Source: Tannerella forsythia (GTDB taxonomy: Bacteria > Bacteroidota > Bacteroidia > Bacteroidales > Tannerellaceae). Taken from it: a stretch of DNA of 64,000 nt. The stretch covers positions 62,001 to 126,000 of the forward strand of contig NZ_JUET01000119.1 of NCBI RefSeq assembly GCF_001006485.1. Reading direction: 5' to 3'. The notes beneath the pieces were generated by a model. That model had not been told where the DNA came from and did not search any database. It saw only the letters and a list, made by a program, of their open reading frames with translations. Shown piece by piece: positions 35,212-44,546 of the stretch (the stretch's first letter is position 1; the number at the start of each line of letters is the position of its first letter). The position numbers were made by a program, and so were the translations under genes.

Positions 35212-36237
35212 ATGGAAAAGAACAGAATAGTTTTATTACTTTTGCATTTTGCTATAATACTTACAAGCTGCACAAGCAACTCTAAAACCGAGAAATATCA
35301 GGATAGAAAGAACAATATTGTAGATGTACATGACCAAGTTAAAGAAATACTAATCCCAGAAGACAAAACTATGATTGGTGCGATTAATCGGCTATTTCTC
35401 TTAGATAAATACTTAATTATAGCAGATTATCGCTCTCAGGATATGTTAATTTGCATTTTGAATAAAGATAATAATTTTGAACATGTGATGAATGCAGTGC
35501 CTAGAGGGCAAGGGCCTGGTGAAATTACTAACATGGGGTACATTGCAACTAATGAGGACAAAAGAGAATTTTATCTATCTGATCATGGAAAGCTGAAAAT
35601 ATTCAGTTATAAAATAGACAGCATTTTTAGCAATCCTTTGTATACACCTGATATTAAAAAAGAAATAAATAAGATTCAATTTCCAAGTGAATATGAATTT
35701 GTTAATGACACGCTTTCCTTTGCAAGAATTATCGTTCCTACAGGCAATTCTGGCTATAACGAATTTATTGCAAAATGGAATATGCAAACAGATAATATAA
35801 CTCCTATTAAATATACTCATCCTAAAATTAAAAAGAAGCGTATAGCATTGGCTGTATCTATTGAAAACGATAAATATATCGAATGCTATCACAATCATGA
35901 TTTGATCACTATTTTGGATTTGAACGGTAATTTAATGTGTAATATATATGGAAATTCTTGGAAGAATGGAGAGCAAGATCAACTTTATCATTTTGGGGGA
36001 GTGGTCTTTTGTGAAAATAAAATAGTAGCTTCATATTCTGGTGGTGATCGCTTATCCAAAGATTATCTGCCGACTAAATTTATTATTTTTGATTTAGAAG
36101 GCTACTATTTGAAAACAATAGAAACAGGCTATCATATATCTGATTTTTGTTACGACAAAGAGAATAAGCGACTTATCATGTCTTTAGACGACGACATTCA
36201 GTTCGCTTATCTTGATTTAAAGGAATTATTAGACTAA
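35212..36237 (+). CDS. BF3164-family propeller lipoprotein C
   Basis: The 341-residue product has a lipoprotein signal (AIILTSCTSN) and the propeller signature RGQGPGEITNMG near residue 99. It is clearly a paralogue of lipoprotein A: same length, same start of mature chain (VDVHDQVKEILIPE versus VNVHERIKEIHIPE) and same ending. It is AT-richer than A. It starts the long downstream operon (DUF1573, transglutaminase, ligase, signal peptidase) after the NVEALA 1 stem-loop. Role unknown. Confidence 0.85.
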   Translation: MEKNRIVLLLLHFAIILTSCTSNSKTEKYQDRKNNIVDVHDQVKEILIPEDKTMIGAINRLFLLDKYLIIADYRSQDMLICILNKDNNFEHVMNAVPRGQGPGEITNMGYIATNEDKREFYLSDHGKLKIFSYKIDSIFSNPLYTPDIKKEINKIQFPSEYEFVNDTLSFARIIVPTGNSGYNEFIAKWNMQTDNITPIKYTHPKIKKKRIALAVSIENDKYIECYHNHDLITILDLNGNLMCNIYGNSWKNGEQDQLYHFGGVVFCENKIVASYSGGDRLSKDYLPTKFIIFDLEGYYLKTIETGYHISDFCYDKENKRLIMSLDDDIQFAYLDLKELLD

Positions 36238-36253
36238 TGTATATTATTCCATA

Positions 36254-37150
36254 ATGAAAACACATGTCTTTGTAATCTTGAAGATATTTATCGTCTTGAT
36301 CACTATAATTCTATCTTCCTGTCATAGGAACAATAAGAATAAAGAGATTATGGAGATGGTTAAATCATGGCAAGAAAAAGAAATCATCTTTCCCGAAGGA
36401 CTTATTTTCACGAAATATGGAAAAGACACAGTTCAGTATAACATTCCGGTTTCGAATTATAAAATCATCATGTATGTCGATTCAGTCGGCTGTACAAGCT
36501 GTAAGCTACAATTACATAAATGGAAAGATTTTATAACCGAAGTTCATTCTTTGACAAATGATGCAGTTCCGATATTATTCTTTTTTTATCCTAAAGATCG
36601 ACGTGAGATTCCTTTGTTATTAAAACAAGATAGTATTAATATTCCAGTCTGTATTGATGAGCTAAATAGACTAAATCAGATAAATCATTTCCCTTCTCAT
36701 CAGATGTATCAATGCTTCCTGTTGGACAAAGAGAATAAAGTAATCTGCATTGGCAATCCCATCCATAACCGGAAGATCAGAGATATCTATCTGTCTACCA
36801 TATCAAACGGTAAGTATAGTCCGCTTGTTCAATCATCGGGAATCACCCAAGTAAAAGTTGATCAAACGGAGATCAATTTAGGAGTACTAAAGAAAGGTTA
36901 TAGTCCAAAAACGTGTATTACAATACGTAACATTGGTAAATCACCACTTATTATACATGACGCAAGAACATCATGCGGATGCGTACATATTGACTATATT
37001 AAGCAACCTGTTGCTTCCAATAACACCACCGAAATTAATCTTACCTATCATGCTGATAAGACAGGGCCTATCAATAAAACAGTCTCTATTTATGGCAATA
37101 TAGACTCTTCACCTTTAATAGTACATCTAAAGGGCGAGGTAAAAGATTAA
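36254..37150 (+). CDS. Thioredoxin-like plus DUF1573 lipoprotein, copy 1
   Basis: The 298-residue product has a lipoprotein signal (TIILSSCHRN). It has a thioredoxin-fold region with CTSC (Cys80, Cys83) in YVDSVGCTSCK, a thioredoxin-like cis-Pro region (NHFPSHQMY), and then a C-terminal DUF1573 Ig-like domain (about 190-298) with RTSCGCVHID. It is probably a periplasmic thiol-disulfide enzyme. Copy 2 at 44533-45501 is highly similar from residue about 35 on. In this setting it may form or reshuffle disulfides in the Cys-rich NVEALA tails (inference). Confidence 0.85.
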   Translation: MKTHVFVILKIFIVLITIILSSCHRNNKNKEIMEMVKSWQEKEIIFPEGLIFTKYGKDTVQYNIPVSNYKIIMYVDSVGCTSCKLQLHKWKDFITEVHSLTNDAVPILFFFYPKDRREIPLLLKQDSINIPVCIDELNRLNQINHFPSHQMYQCFLLDKENKVICIGNPIHNRKIRDIYLSTISNGKYSPLVQSSGITQVKVDQTEINLGVLKKGYSPKTCITIRNIGKSPLIIHDARTSCGCVHIDYIKQPVASNNTTEINLTYHADKTGPINKTVSIYGNIDSSPLIVHLKGEVKD

Positions 37151-37243
37151 GAGATTGTCAACTTAGAATAGATCATATTTGAGATTAAAGCTCATTCTCC
37201 TCTATAATGTAGGTATCTTGTAAACTAGTTGTAATAATGTCAT

Positions 37244-39166
37244 ATGGAAAGACTCTCTCCCTTAATCAAATATCTTTTTTTATTTATTCTAGCTATTTTT
37301 ATCCATTCTTGTAAAAATAAAGATTCAGAGTTGGAGGCAGCATTACAGTTTGCCGGTAATAATCGGAGAGAATTAGAAAAGGTGTTATTACATTATGAAA
37401 ATGAGCCATTGAAATTAGAGGCTGCTCGTTTCTTGATAAAGAATATGCCAATACATTTCAGTTATAAGATACCTCATCACGATAAATGGGAAACACTTAA
37501 AGCTAAGTCTGTAAGAGACAATCACTTCACAAAAGAAGACTCATTAGAAGCTTTTATTTATGCCCGACAATCTGATCTTACAGAAAAGATTTTTGACAGT
37601 CATGTTATTACGTCTGAATATATAATCAATAATATTGATTTCTCATTTAAGATTTGGAGACACAGGGAATGGAATAAACATTATTCATTCGAAGAATTTT
37701 GTGAATCAATTCTTCCATATCGGATAAGCAATGAGCCACTCCAAGCATGGAAAGAAGCTTATTATAATGAATTTTCTCCTGTCTTAGATTCTCTCTATAA
37801 AGGAACTGATATGCTCGAGTGTTGCAATGCGTTAGTTCGACACATTACAAAACACGGATTTCCAAACAATTACAAGATACCGGCGGAACCACCTGTTTAT
37901 GACGCTCTCTTTCTCTTGAAAAACAAAGTAGGAGGATGTAAAGAATCTACTGCCTTTTTTGCATATATGATGCGGGCATTAGGCATACCTGTAAATATTG
38001 ACATATTGTTTTATGCAGATAAATTAAGTCAAGCTCACTATTGGAATTCTATTAGAGATAAAACAGACGCAACAATTCCTTTTTGGCTCGAGAAAGATAT
38101 AGAGGATGTCCACATAAAAAAAGGGAATAATGATGATGATATAAGACCCAAGTGGAAAATATATCGACAAACATATAGTATTAAAGAGAAGAATGAGCTA
38201 AATCTCAATGGGCATTTTTTATCGAAAATTTTGGACAATCCAATATTAAAAGATATTACAGCAGATTACTATGGCAAGTCTACATTAATATTGAAGCCCA
38301 ATATTGTAGAAGGTCAAGTCTTTCTGACAAGGCATTTTTTATTACCGGTTGATGCGGCAAATGTAGAGAAAGGAGTTGCTGAGTTTTACAATATTGGTCC
38401 TGATATGATTTATAGCCTGTATTACAATTATCAGAATAAATTACACGCAGTCAGTTTTCCTTTCCATTTTGACGGAAAGAGCGTACGTTATTTTATTCCG
38501 GATGAAAGCAGAATTCAGTTAATTAAAATAACAAGAAAAACAAAATTACCTCAGCGTATAATTAAACATTTAGATAATGCAATCGGACTAAAGATACAGG
38601 ATATCAAAATGCCAACATCTTCTACAGGAAACGACCTATTCGAGATAACAGACACAATCCGAACAAATTACAACAATTATACAATTAAACCATCAAGAAG
38701 AATAAGATACATAAGATGTACTGCCCCAAAAGATTGCCATTTGGAAATCGCAGAATTATTATTTTTTCAAGACTTACAGATGAAAGATACGATTTCTTAT
38801 CGGGTTCTTGATGAAAAGCCGATCTTGTCAGATAAAATGCATGATAATGATCCATTGTCATTTTACAGAAGCATTGAAAAAAACAAATCGATAATCATTG
38901 ATCTGCAAAAGGAATATGATGTAAAAAAACTACAATTCATACCAAGAAATGATGATAATTTTATTCGTATTGGAGATGAATATGAATTGTTCTACCATAT
39001 TGACAAAGATTGGGGATGGAAATCTTTAGGAAAAAAGAAGGCAGAAACTAATGCTTTGTATTATAAAGCTCCTTATAATGCATTATTATGGTTGAGAAAC
39101 TTGACTAGAGGATACGAAGAACAATTATTTATCTATGAGAATGAAAAACAGGTGTTTTTTAGATAA
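37244..39166 (+). CDS. Transglutaminase-like lipoprotein
   Basis: The 640-residue product has a lipoprotein signal (FIHSCKNKD). A transglutaminase-like core has Cys232 in VGGCKESTAFFAYMMRALGIP and His265 in QAHYWNSI; the third (Asp) residue is not certain. The C-terminal about 130 residues resemble a discoidin/F5-8-type beta-sandwich, with repeated strand patterns. Family members include peptidases, peptide ligases and inactive forms. It is present only in the first cassette; the second cassette (43494-48028) lacks it. A crosslinking or processing role on the peptides is possible. Confidence 0.8.
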   Translation: MERLSPLIKYLFLFILAIFIHSCKNKDSELEAALQFAGNNRRELEKVLLHYENEPLKLEAARFLIKNMPIHFSYKIPHHDKWETLKAKSVRDNHFTKEDSLEAFIYARQSDLTEKIFDSHVITSEYIINNIDFSFKIWRHREWNKHYSFEEFCESILPYRISNEPLQAWKEAYYNEFSPVLDSLYKGTDMLECCNALVRHITKHGFPNNYKIPAEPPVYDALFLLKNKVGGCKESTAFFAYMMRALGIPVNIDILFYADKLSQAHYWNSIRDKTDATIPFWLEKDIEDVHIKKGNNDDDIRPKWKIYRQTYSIKEKNELNLNGHFLSKILDNPILKDITADYYGKSTLILKPNIVEGQVFLTRHFLLPVDAANVEKGVAEFYNIGPDMIYSLYYNYQNKLHAVSFPFHFDGKSVRYFIPDESRIQLIKITRKTKLPQRIIKHLDNAIGLKIQDIKMPTSSTGNDLFEITDTIRTNYNNYTIKPSRRIRYIRCTAPKDCHLEIAELLFFQDLQMKDTISYRVLDEKPILSDKMHDNDPLSFYRSIEKNKSIIIDLQKEYDVKKLQFIPRNDDNFIRIGDEYELFYHIDKDWGWKSLGKKKAETNALYYKAPYNALLWLRNLTRGYEEQLFIYENEKQVFFR

Positions 39167-39201
39167 TGAATTATAGATAAATCTTCGAACAACGAATCAA
39201 T

Positions 39202-40854
39202 ATGCGTTTAAAATATAACCTGAATACCGTAGATATTTCTGTATTGCTCTTTATCTGTATGGTATGCATTACATACGACTATCGTTTGTCTCTTGCCCCC
39301 GAATCGCTTTTGACGATGATTCAGATGGGAATCTTATGGGGCTTATGCAGGCTTTGTTTTTTCTTTTTCCCTGCTCTATCAAAAGGGGCTGTCTATGGTA
39401 TTTTAATCGTCGGTTTTGTCGAGGCAATCATCGGGTTAGGTCAGCTATACGGATTCTTTCCTTCCGGGCATCAGTTGTTTAAGACTACCGGAACATTTCT
39501 CAATCCCGGCCCGTATGGTGGATTTATTGCATTGATGTTTCCTTTGACTTTCCACTACTGGCTTTATTTCAGGAAAAGAAAGAAGATTCTCCGACATGTG
39601 TTTCTCTCCATCGGTATAGTCTGTCTGTTGGTTTTTCCGGCTACCTTAAGTCGTACCGCATGGGGTGCGGCTGTTATCGGTTGTATGCTCGTTGTGATAT
39701 ATGAGACCGGAATAACAGATAAGTTGAAAGACTTATATCAAAAATACCGGAAAAGAGCCGTCTTATGCATCGCATTGTTTTGCTTGTTATCCGGCGGAGT
39801 CATCTATGGCATCTATCAATTTAAAAAAGATTCTGCCAACGGACGATTATTTATATGGAAAATAACGGCCCTGGCCATCCAAAATACCTCATTGAAAGGT
39901 GTTGGTCTCGGTGGATTTCCTGCTGCGTATGCCCAATCGCAGATGAATTATTTTAAAGAAAAAGAAGCTTCCGCAATAGAAAAACATGTTGCCGGAAGCC
40001 CTGAATATGCGTTTAATGAATATCTGCGTATTTTTCTTGAGCAAGGAATAGCAGGCGGTATTTTGTTTCTTTTCCTCACAGGGCTGATGATTTGTCATGG
40101 AATAAAAAACAAACATACAGGAGCTGCCGGAAGTTTTCTAAGCCTGTCTGTTTTTGCAATCGCATCATATCCCTATTATTTGTGGGAGTTTTTGGTAGTT
40201 TGGGTACTGCTTGCAACAATTTGTATCTCTCAAACAGAGTTTTCTTTATCGAAGTTTTCTAAAAACCGCCAAATTTTTATTTTTACTTCCTTTGCTGTAT
40301 TTATTCTGGTCGCCGGCTTATCGATTTGTATAATGCAATGGCTTTCTTATCATCGGGCAAGTAAGGAATGGGAAAAAATACGCCCCTTTTATACGATGAA
40401 GGCATACAAGAACATAATAGACCAATATGCCCGTCTGTATCCGCAGTTGAATCATGATCCGAAATTCGTTTTCGAGTATGCAGTGATGCTTAATGCTGAA
40501 AAACGGTATGAACAGGCCGACAGCATTTTATCACGTGGGCTCCGGATAAGCTGCGATCCGATGTTCTACAATGTCAAAGGACGTAATTATCACGAAATGG
40601 GAGCCTATCGCAAGGCGGAAGCATGCTATATGAATGCGATCTGTCTACTGCCCGAAAGGATTTATCCGTACTATTTGCTCACAAAGTTGTATGCCGATTC
40701 TGCTGCCGGTTATCCGGCTGAAAAAATGCAATGGGCCGCATCGATCGTTCTAAAAAAGGAAGCGAAAGTACATTCAACGGCCATTGACGAGATGCGTGAC
40801 GAAGTCGAAAAAATACTAAAAGAGAAAAATGCGACCGATGATAAAAAAAACTAA
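39202..40854 (+). CDS. O-antigen ligase / PglL-like membrane protein with TPR tail, copy 1
   Basis: The 550-residue product has about 10-12 membrane segments in the first 400 residues. It carries Wzy_C-type motifs GTFLNPGPYGGFIALMFP, LSRTAWGA and GRLFIWKITALAIQ with GVGLGGFPAAY. The HN of typical ligases is FN here (AFNEYLRIFLEQG). Residues about 400-530 are TPR-like. Family members transfer polyprenyl-linked glycans to lipid A or to proteins (PglL). It overlaps the signal peptidase gene by 26 bases at its 3' end. From TYDYRLSLAPES onward it is almost identical to copy 2. Confidence 0.85.
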   Translation: MRLKYNLNTVDISVLLFICMVCITYDYRLSLAPESLLTMIQMGILWGLCRLCFFFFPALSKGAVYGILIVGFVEAIIGLGQLYGFFPSGHQLFKTTGTFLNPGPYGGFIALMFPLTFHYWLYFRKRKKILRHVFLSIGIVCLLVFPATLSRTAWGAAVIGCMLVVIYETGITDKLKDLYQKYRKRAVLCIALFCLLSGGVIYGIYQFKKDSANGRLFIWKITALAIQNTSLKGVGLGGFPAAYAQSQMNYFKEKEASAIEKHVAGSPEYAFNEYLRIFLEQGIAGGILFLFLTGLMICHGIKNKHTGAAGSFLSLSVFAIASYPYYLWEFLVVWVLLATICISQTEFSLSKFSKNRQIFIFTSFAVFILVAGLSICIMQWLSYHRASKEWEKIRPFYTMKAYKNIIDQYARLYPQLNHDPKFVFEYAVMLNAEKRYEQADSILSRGLRISCDPMFYNVKGRNYHEMGAYRKAEACYMNAICLLPERIYPYYLLTKLYADSAAGYPAEKMQWAASIVLKKEAKVHSTAIDEMRDEVEKILKEKNATDDKKN

Positions 40855-41731
40855 ACGACAACAGCTCGGAAGAGTGCTAAATATCGCCCTGAACGTATTC
40901 AACGGCATCTCGATGATCATCATCGGATTCCTCCTCATGCGTGTGTTCGTGTTCGGGTCGTATCACATACCGACCGACTCGATGACCCCCTCCATTATCC
41001 CCGGAGACTATGTCATAGTCAATAAACCGGCTTACGGAGCGCGCCTCTTCGATCTTTTCGATGCCCTCGAAGGGAAAAAAGTAAAAATCAGACGCACTCC
41101 CGGATACACCCATGTCAAACATAACGATGTAGTTGTTTTTCATATCCCCCACCCTCACGGATGGGATAAAATCGAGATGGATATGTTTAAATGTTACATC
41201 AAACGCTGCATCGGATTGCCGGGCGATACGTTGCGTATCGTGAACGGTTTCTACCGCATGAACTCCGATACAATCAGGCATTACGGTAATTTTTCTGCCG
41301 AGCAAAAACTGAGTCGGACGACACGGCAGGAAATACCCAAAGGCATTTATGATACTTTTCCGGGAGATCCCGTATTGGGATGGAATATCAAAAATTTCGG
41401 ACCCATGTATATTCCTTGCAAAGGAGACTGCATCCGATTGGGTAGAACGGAAACGCTTATCTACAAAAAAATCATCGAATGGGAAACCGGACATACGCTA
41501 CATATCGAACGCGATACACTATATAATGGCGACACCCCGATTACATCCTACACATTTACACACAATTATTATTTTATGGGTGGTGACAAGGTCGAAAACT
41601 CACAAGATTCACGTTACTGGGGATTGCTTCCTGATGAGTTGATCATTGGAAAAGCGTCATTTATCTGGAAATCTATCGATCCTGATTCTCATCAAGTCAG
41701 ATGGGAGCGTTTTATGAAATCTATTCGGTAA
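40829..41731 (+). CDS. S26 family signal peptidase I, copy 1
   Basis: The product (297-300 residues) has one membrane anchor followed by the type I signal peptidase motif PTDSMTPSIIPGD. Counting from ATG 40838, the nucleophile is Ser48 and the general base Lys122 in IKRCIGLPGDTLRI; the late motif MGGDKVENSQDSRYWG is complete. The start is 40829 or 40838, both overlapping the ligase gene. It cuts after small residues (AxA). An extra, cluster-linked copy implies a special substrate, and the ALA of the NVEALA leaders is an obvious candidate. Confidence 0.92.
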   Translation: MRPMIKKTKRQQLGRVLNIALNVFNGISMIIIGFLLMRVFVFGSYHIPTDSMTPSIIPGDYVIVNKPAYGARLFDLFDALEGKKVKIRRTPGYTHVKHNDVVVFHIPHPHGWDKIEMDMFKCYIKRCIGLPGDTLRIVNGFYRMNSDTIRHYGNFSAEQKLSRTTRQEIPKGIYDTFPGDPVLGWNIKNFGPMYIPCKGDCIRLGRTETLIYKKIIEWETGHTLHIERDTLYNGDTPITSYTFTHNYYFMGGDKVENSQDSRYWGLLPDELIIGKASFIWKSIDPDSHQVRWERFMKSIR

Positions 41732-41755
41732 TACGGCAAAAATAAGCGAGATATT

Positions 41756-41787
41756 TTTGTCTATATTACGAAAATGTCGTAAGTTTG
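41756..41787 (+). promoter_or_regulatory. Promoter of propeller lipoprotein D
   Basis: TTTG (41756-41759), 20 bases, TAAGTTTG (41780-41787). It gives this lipoprotein its own transcription start (about 41794) separate from the ligase operon. Confidence 0.7.
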
Positions 41788-41809
41788 CAGCAGTAAATAT
41801 AAATAAGAT

Positions 41810-42895
41810 ATGAAAAAGAAACATGTATTTTTTCTGCTTCTTTCCTGCTTTGCTTTTCTTCAGTGCAAGAACTCTACGGAGTCGGTAGATGAAGGTTATG
41901 CTGCTCCCGTATTTCCCGAAACAAAGGAGATAACCGTCGAATGCCTGAACGATTCGTTTATTTTCGATATCGGAGGCATCGATCAACTCGACACATTGCT
42001 TATCTGCTCCGGCAAGACGGATATAAACGACTATGTCTTTCATTTGTTTTCGAAAAACAGCGGGGCCTATATAAAGAGTTTCGGAACCATCGGACAGGGG
42101 CCCTGCGAAATCTCATGGCCTGTTATGGGATACTCGACCGATCGGAAAGAAGACAAAGTCTATTGTTACGACGCGATGCAAACCAAGATGGTGGAATATG
42201 CTATTCGTAACCACAACGGCGAGATTGTCGTCGAAGCTAATGAATGTATGTTGCCTCCCGAAGTAAAGAACACCACAGGCAATATGTGTTTTTCGATCGG
42301 AAACGGTCAGTTTATCATAGCCTATAGCAGTTTCTTCGGGAATTCTTACCGGTTTATCAAAACAGCCTCTGTCGATACGGTCAGTACGTGTAACGAATAT
42401 CCCCGTTTAAACGAACCGGACGAATTTATAGCGGTCGAACATGCCTATTTCTCCTACATGGGGCGATTAGCCGTAAAGCCCGACGGCAAAAAATTCGTCC
42501 ATGCCACATGGAGCGGATGTATCCTCGAAATTTTCGACTGTAAGGAAACAATCCGGCCTTCGGTTACGAAACGTTTCTTTGAGCCTGAATACAAAGTAAC
42601 GAAAAAGAACGTGAAATATCCTTTCGTTCAATGTGCCGAAAACGTCGTAAACGGAATTTGGGGAATGGCATGTACCGACGCTTGTATCTATGCCCAATAT
42701 AGGGACGATAGTTGCTATAAAAAATCCGGTCCCCTAATTGCCGTCTTCGACTGGGAAGGAAATCCGGCCGGGATGCTGCATTTTGACGACGGTCTGTATG
42801 ATGTTGTTATTGAAAATAACGATAAGTACGGCTACGCAATCATGGGAGATAAAAAAGACGAGGGAATCAAACTAGTCAAATTCAAAATCGATTAA
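41810..42895 (+). CDS. 6-bladed beta-propeller lipoprotein D
   Basis: The 361-residue product has a lipoprotein signal (FAFLQCKNS) and the family signature IGQGPCEISWPVMG near residue 95. It is almost identical to the protein at 51346-52431 except in the signal peptide, so the two arose by recent duplication or gene conversion. Here the gene has its own promoter; in the other copy the gene follows NVEALA peptide 4 by only 15 bases. The propeller may bind the neighbouring peptide or a glycan (inference). Confidence 0.85.
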   Translation: MKKKHVFFLLLSCFAFLQCKNSTESVDEGYAAPVFPETKEITVECLNDSFIFDIGGIDQLDTLLICSGKTDINDYVFHLFSKNSGAYIKSFGTIGQGPCEISWPVMGYSTDRKEDKVYCYDAMQTKMVEYAIRNHNGEIVVEANECMLPPEVKNTTGNMCFSIGNGQFIIAYSSFFGNSYRFIKTASVDTVSTCNEYPRLNEPDEFIAVEHAYFSYMGRLAVKPDGKKFVHATWSGCILEIFDCKETIRPSVTKRFFEPEYKVTKKNVKYPFVQCAENVVNGIWGMACTDACIYAQYRDDSCYKKSGPLIAVFDWEGNPAGMLHFDDGLYDVVIENNDKYGYAIMGDKKDEGIKLVKFKID

Positions 42896-42964
42896 TATCC
42901 TTTCCTTACAGACTTTGCCGCAACGATTTAAATCCGATTATCAAAGACATACGGAGTCAAATAC

Positions 42965-43167
42965 GATCCAATAAATTTATCTTCGTGATTTTTTTCATTC
43001 AAGTACGATGCCTTTTAACGGTAAATTTAAGATAAGAGAAGAATACGGTCTTTGAATAATGATACAACAGTATTAAAACTGTTAATAATGCAAAAAACAA
43101 CTCATTGTTTTGGATACATCAAAAAGATACTATATGTTTGCAAAACAAATTTTAAAACCAAAATACG
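42965..43167 (+). repeat. Shared upstream module of NVEALA 2 (copy 1)
   Basis: About 200 bases, from GATCCAATAAATTTATC to the ATG, are repeated with few changes at 48062-48261. The module contains the promoter and leader region. The region 42904-42958 is also matched after the other D-type propeller gene at 52443-52495. Confidence 0.8.
43109..43140 (+). promoter_or_regulatory. NVEALA promoter 2
   Basis: TTTG (43109-43112), 20 bases including GATACATCAAAAA, TATGTTTG (43133-43140). Transcription start near 43147, ATG at 43168. Confidence 0.8.
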
Positions 43168-43416
43168 ATGAAGACAAAAATTCTAAGAGGGATCTTTGCC
43201 CTCGCAGTGATGGTAGCTGCAGGCTACGGAGTGAACCGGAGTATGCAGAAAGATACCGATTTTTCGGAGATGGCATTGAAAAATGTAGAAGCTTTGGCTG
43301 GAGAAATTGATGTATTTCTTCCTTGTATGGAAACGTGCTCTTTTTGCTGGTGCTATTATCCTCCAACAGAAAACGATCCGAATGATCTATTTGTAGAAGG
43401 TGAATTTTACTTATAG
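43168..43416 (+). CDS. NVEALA peptide 2
   Basis: The 82-residue precursor has the shared leader MKTKILRGIFALAVMVA and the motif NVEALA at 39-44. The 38-residue tail has four Cys in a compact block (CMETCSFCWC), followed by an acidic PPTENDPNDLF region. The tail has no visible likeness to those of peptides 1, 3 and 4. It is followed by a stem-loop and a propeller lipoprotein gene, then a copy of the DUF1573-ligase-peptidase operon. Confidence 0.85.
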   Translation: MKTKILRGIFALAVMVAAGYGVNRSMQKDTDFSEMALKNVEALAGEIDVFLPCMETCSFCWCYYPPTENDPNDLFVEGEFYL

Positions 43417-43425
43417 TAATTTCAA

Positions 43426-43464
43426 CCAATGAGGATGTGTGAAAAAATTACATATTCTCATTGG
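43426..43464 (+). terminator. Stem-loop after NVEALA peptide 2
   Basis: CCAATGAG (43426-43433) pairs with CTCATTGG (43457-43464), extended by further G-U and A-U pairs. No long T-run follows, so partial termination is likely. Confidence 0.5.
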
Positions 43465-43493
43465 CTGTTTGATTAATACAACTAACTGGAAAA

Positions 43494-44546
43494 ATGAGAC
43501 AATCAATGTGGGTTAAATACATCTTAAGTCTAATGTTGATACACATTTATACATCTTGCTCTGATAAAATCAATGACCCAATTGTCCACTTCAACAAAAG
43601 AGAAGAGCAAAAAATTAAACCATCTCGAATCATCCAATTAGAAGATTACGAAATATTAAAACCGGCCGATGCAATCCAAGTCGGCAGCAATTATTTTATC
43701 TATGACACTCAAGTAAAAAATATGTTTAACCTCGTTGATCCTTTATCGCGCAGCATGATAAAAGGAGGAGAAAGAGGTTCTGGTCCTCATGACGTCGGGA
43801 TGCCCGGCAGTTTTCAATACAAAAACGATAAAATCGTATTTTTCGACATATCGCAAAAGAAAATCAATGAAATTCAATTTTCATCAGACATGTCTACACG
43901 GTTAATAATAAAAGAAATAGAGAAAATCAAGTCGCCGAATCGCTTGTTTATGGTGAACTGCATAGATACGAACTATATAGCGACAGGTATTTTCAACGAT
44001 TATTGGTTAGCGCATATAGACAAACAGGGAGAAACCATTTCAACCGTGGACTTTCCGATATTTGAAGAAACAAAAGACATTCCTAAGACCCAACTTTCCA
44101 TATTATACATCAGTACTTTGATGGCTAATTCGCCTGACAATCATAAAATGATTGCAGCTACACAAAAGCATGGTGTTCTTTCTTTTTGTCATATTAATAA
44201 TAATGGAATAATAGAATATAAACAAATACTTTATTATGCTCCTATATTTGAGATTCAAGAAAAAGGAAATATTGCTTTCTCAAAAAATAACAAAGTAGGC
44301 TTCTGCGCTGTAGACTGTGATGACAAGTATGTTTATGCATTGTATTCGGGCAAAACATTTAATAAATTCGGAACATTAAATCATCATTGTGAAAATTTGC
44401 TCATATATGATTGGAATGGTAATCCTGTCAAGCGATATATACTAGATATTCCTCTTTATTCTATGAGATATAATAGAGAGACTCATTCTATTTATGGAAT
44501 TGCTTATAATCCAGAAGGCATATTAATAGAATATGAACTATTATAG
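43494..44546 (+). CDS. 6-bladed beta-propeller lipoprotein E
   Basis: The 350-residue product has a lipoprotein signal (IYTSCSDK) and the signature RGSGPHDVGMPGSF near residue 95. The end of its coding sequence matches the scar at 34622-34684. It occupies the slot right after an NVEALA gene that lipoprotein C holds in the first cassette, but is only distantly related to C, so the propeller is exchanged together with its peptide. Its 3' end overlaps the start of the DUF1573 gene by 14 bases. Confidence 0.82.
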   Translation: MRQSMWVKYILSLMLIHIYTSCSDKINDPIVHFNKREEQKIKPSRIIQLEDYEILKPADAIQVGSNYFIYDTQVKNMFNLVDPLSRSMIKGGERGSGPHDVGMPGSFQYKNDKIVFFDISQKKINEIQFSSDMSTRLIIKEIEKIKSPNRLFMVNCIDTNYIATGIFNDYWLAHIDKQGETISTVDFPIFEETKDIPKTQLSILYISTLMANSPDNHKMIAATQKHGVLSFCHINNNGIIEYKQILYYAPIFEIQEKGNIAFSKNNKVGFCAVDCDDKYVYALYSGKTFNKFGTLNHHCENLLIYDWNGNPVKRYILDIPLYSMRYNRETHSIYGIAYNPEGILIEYELL

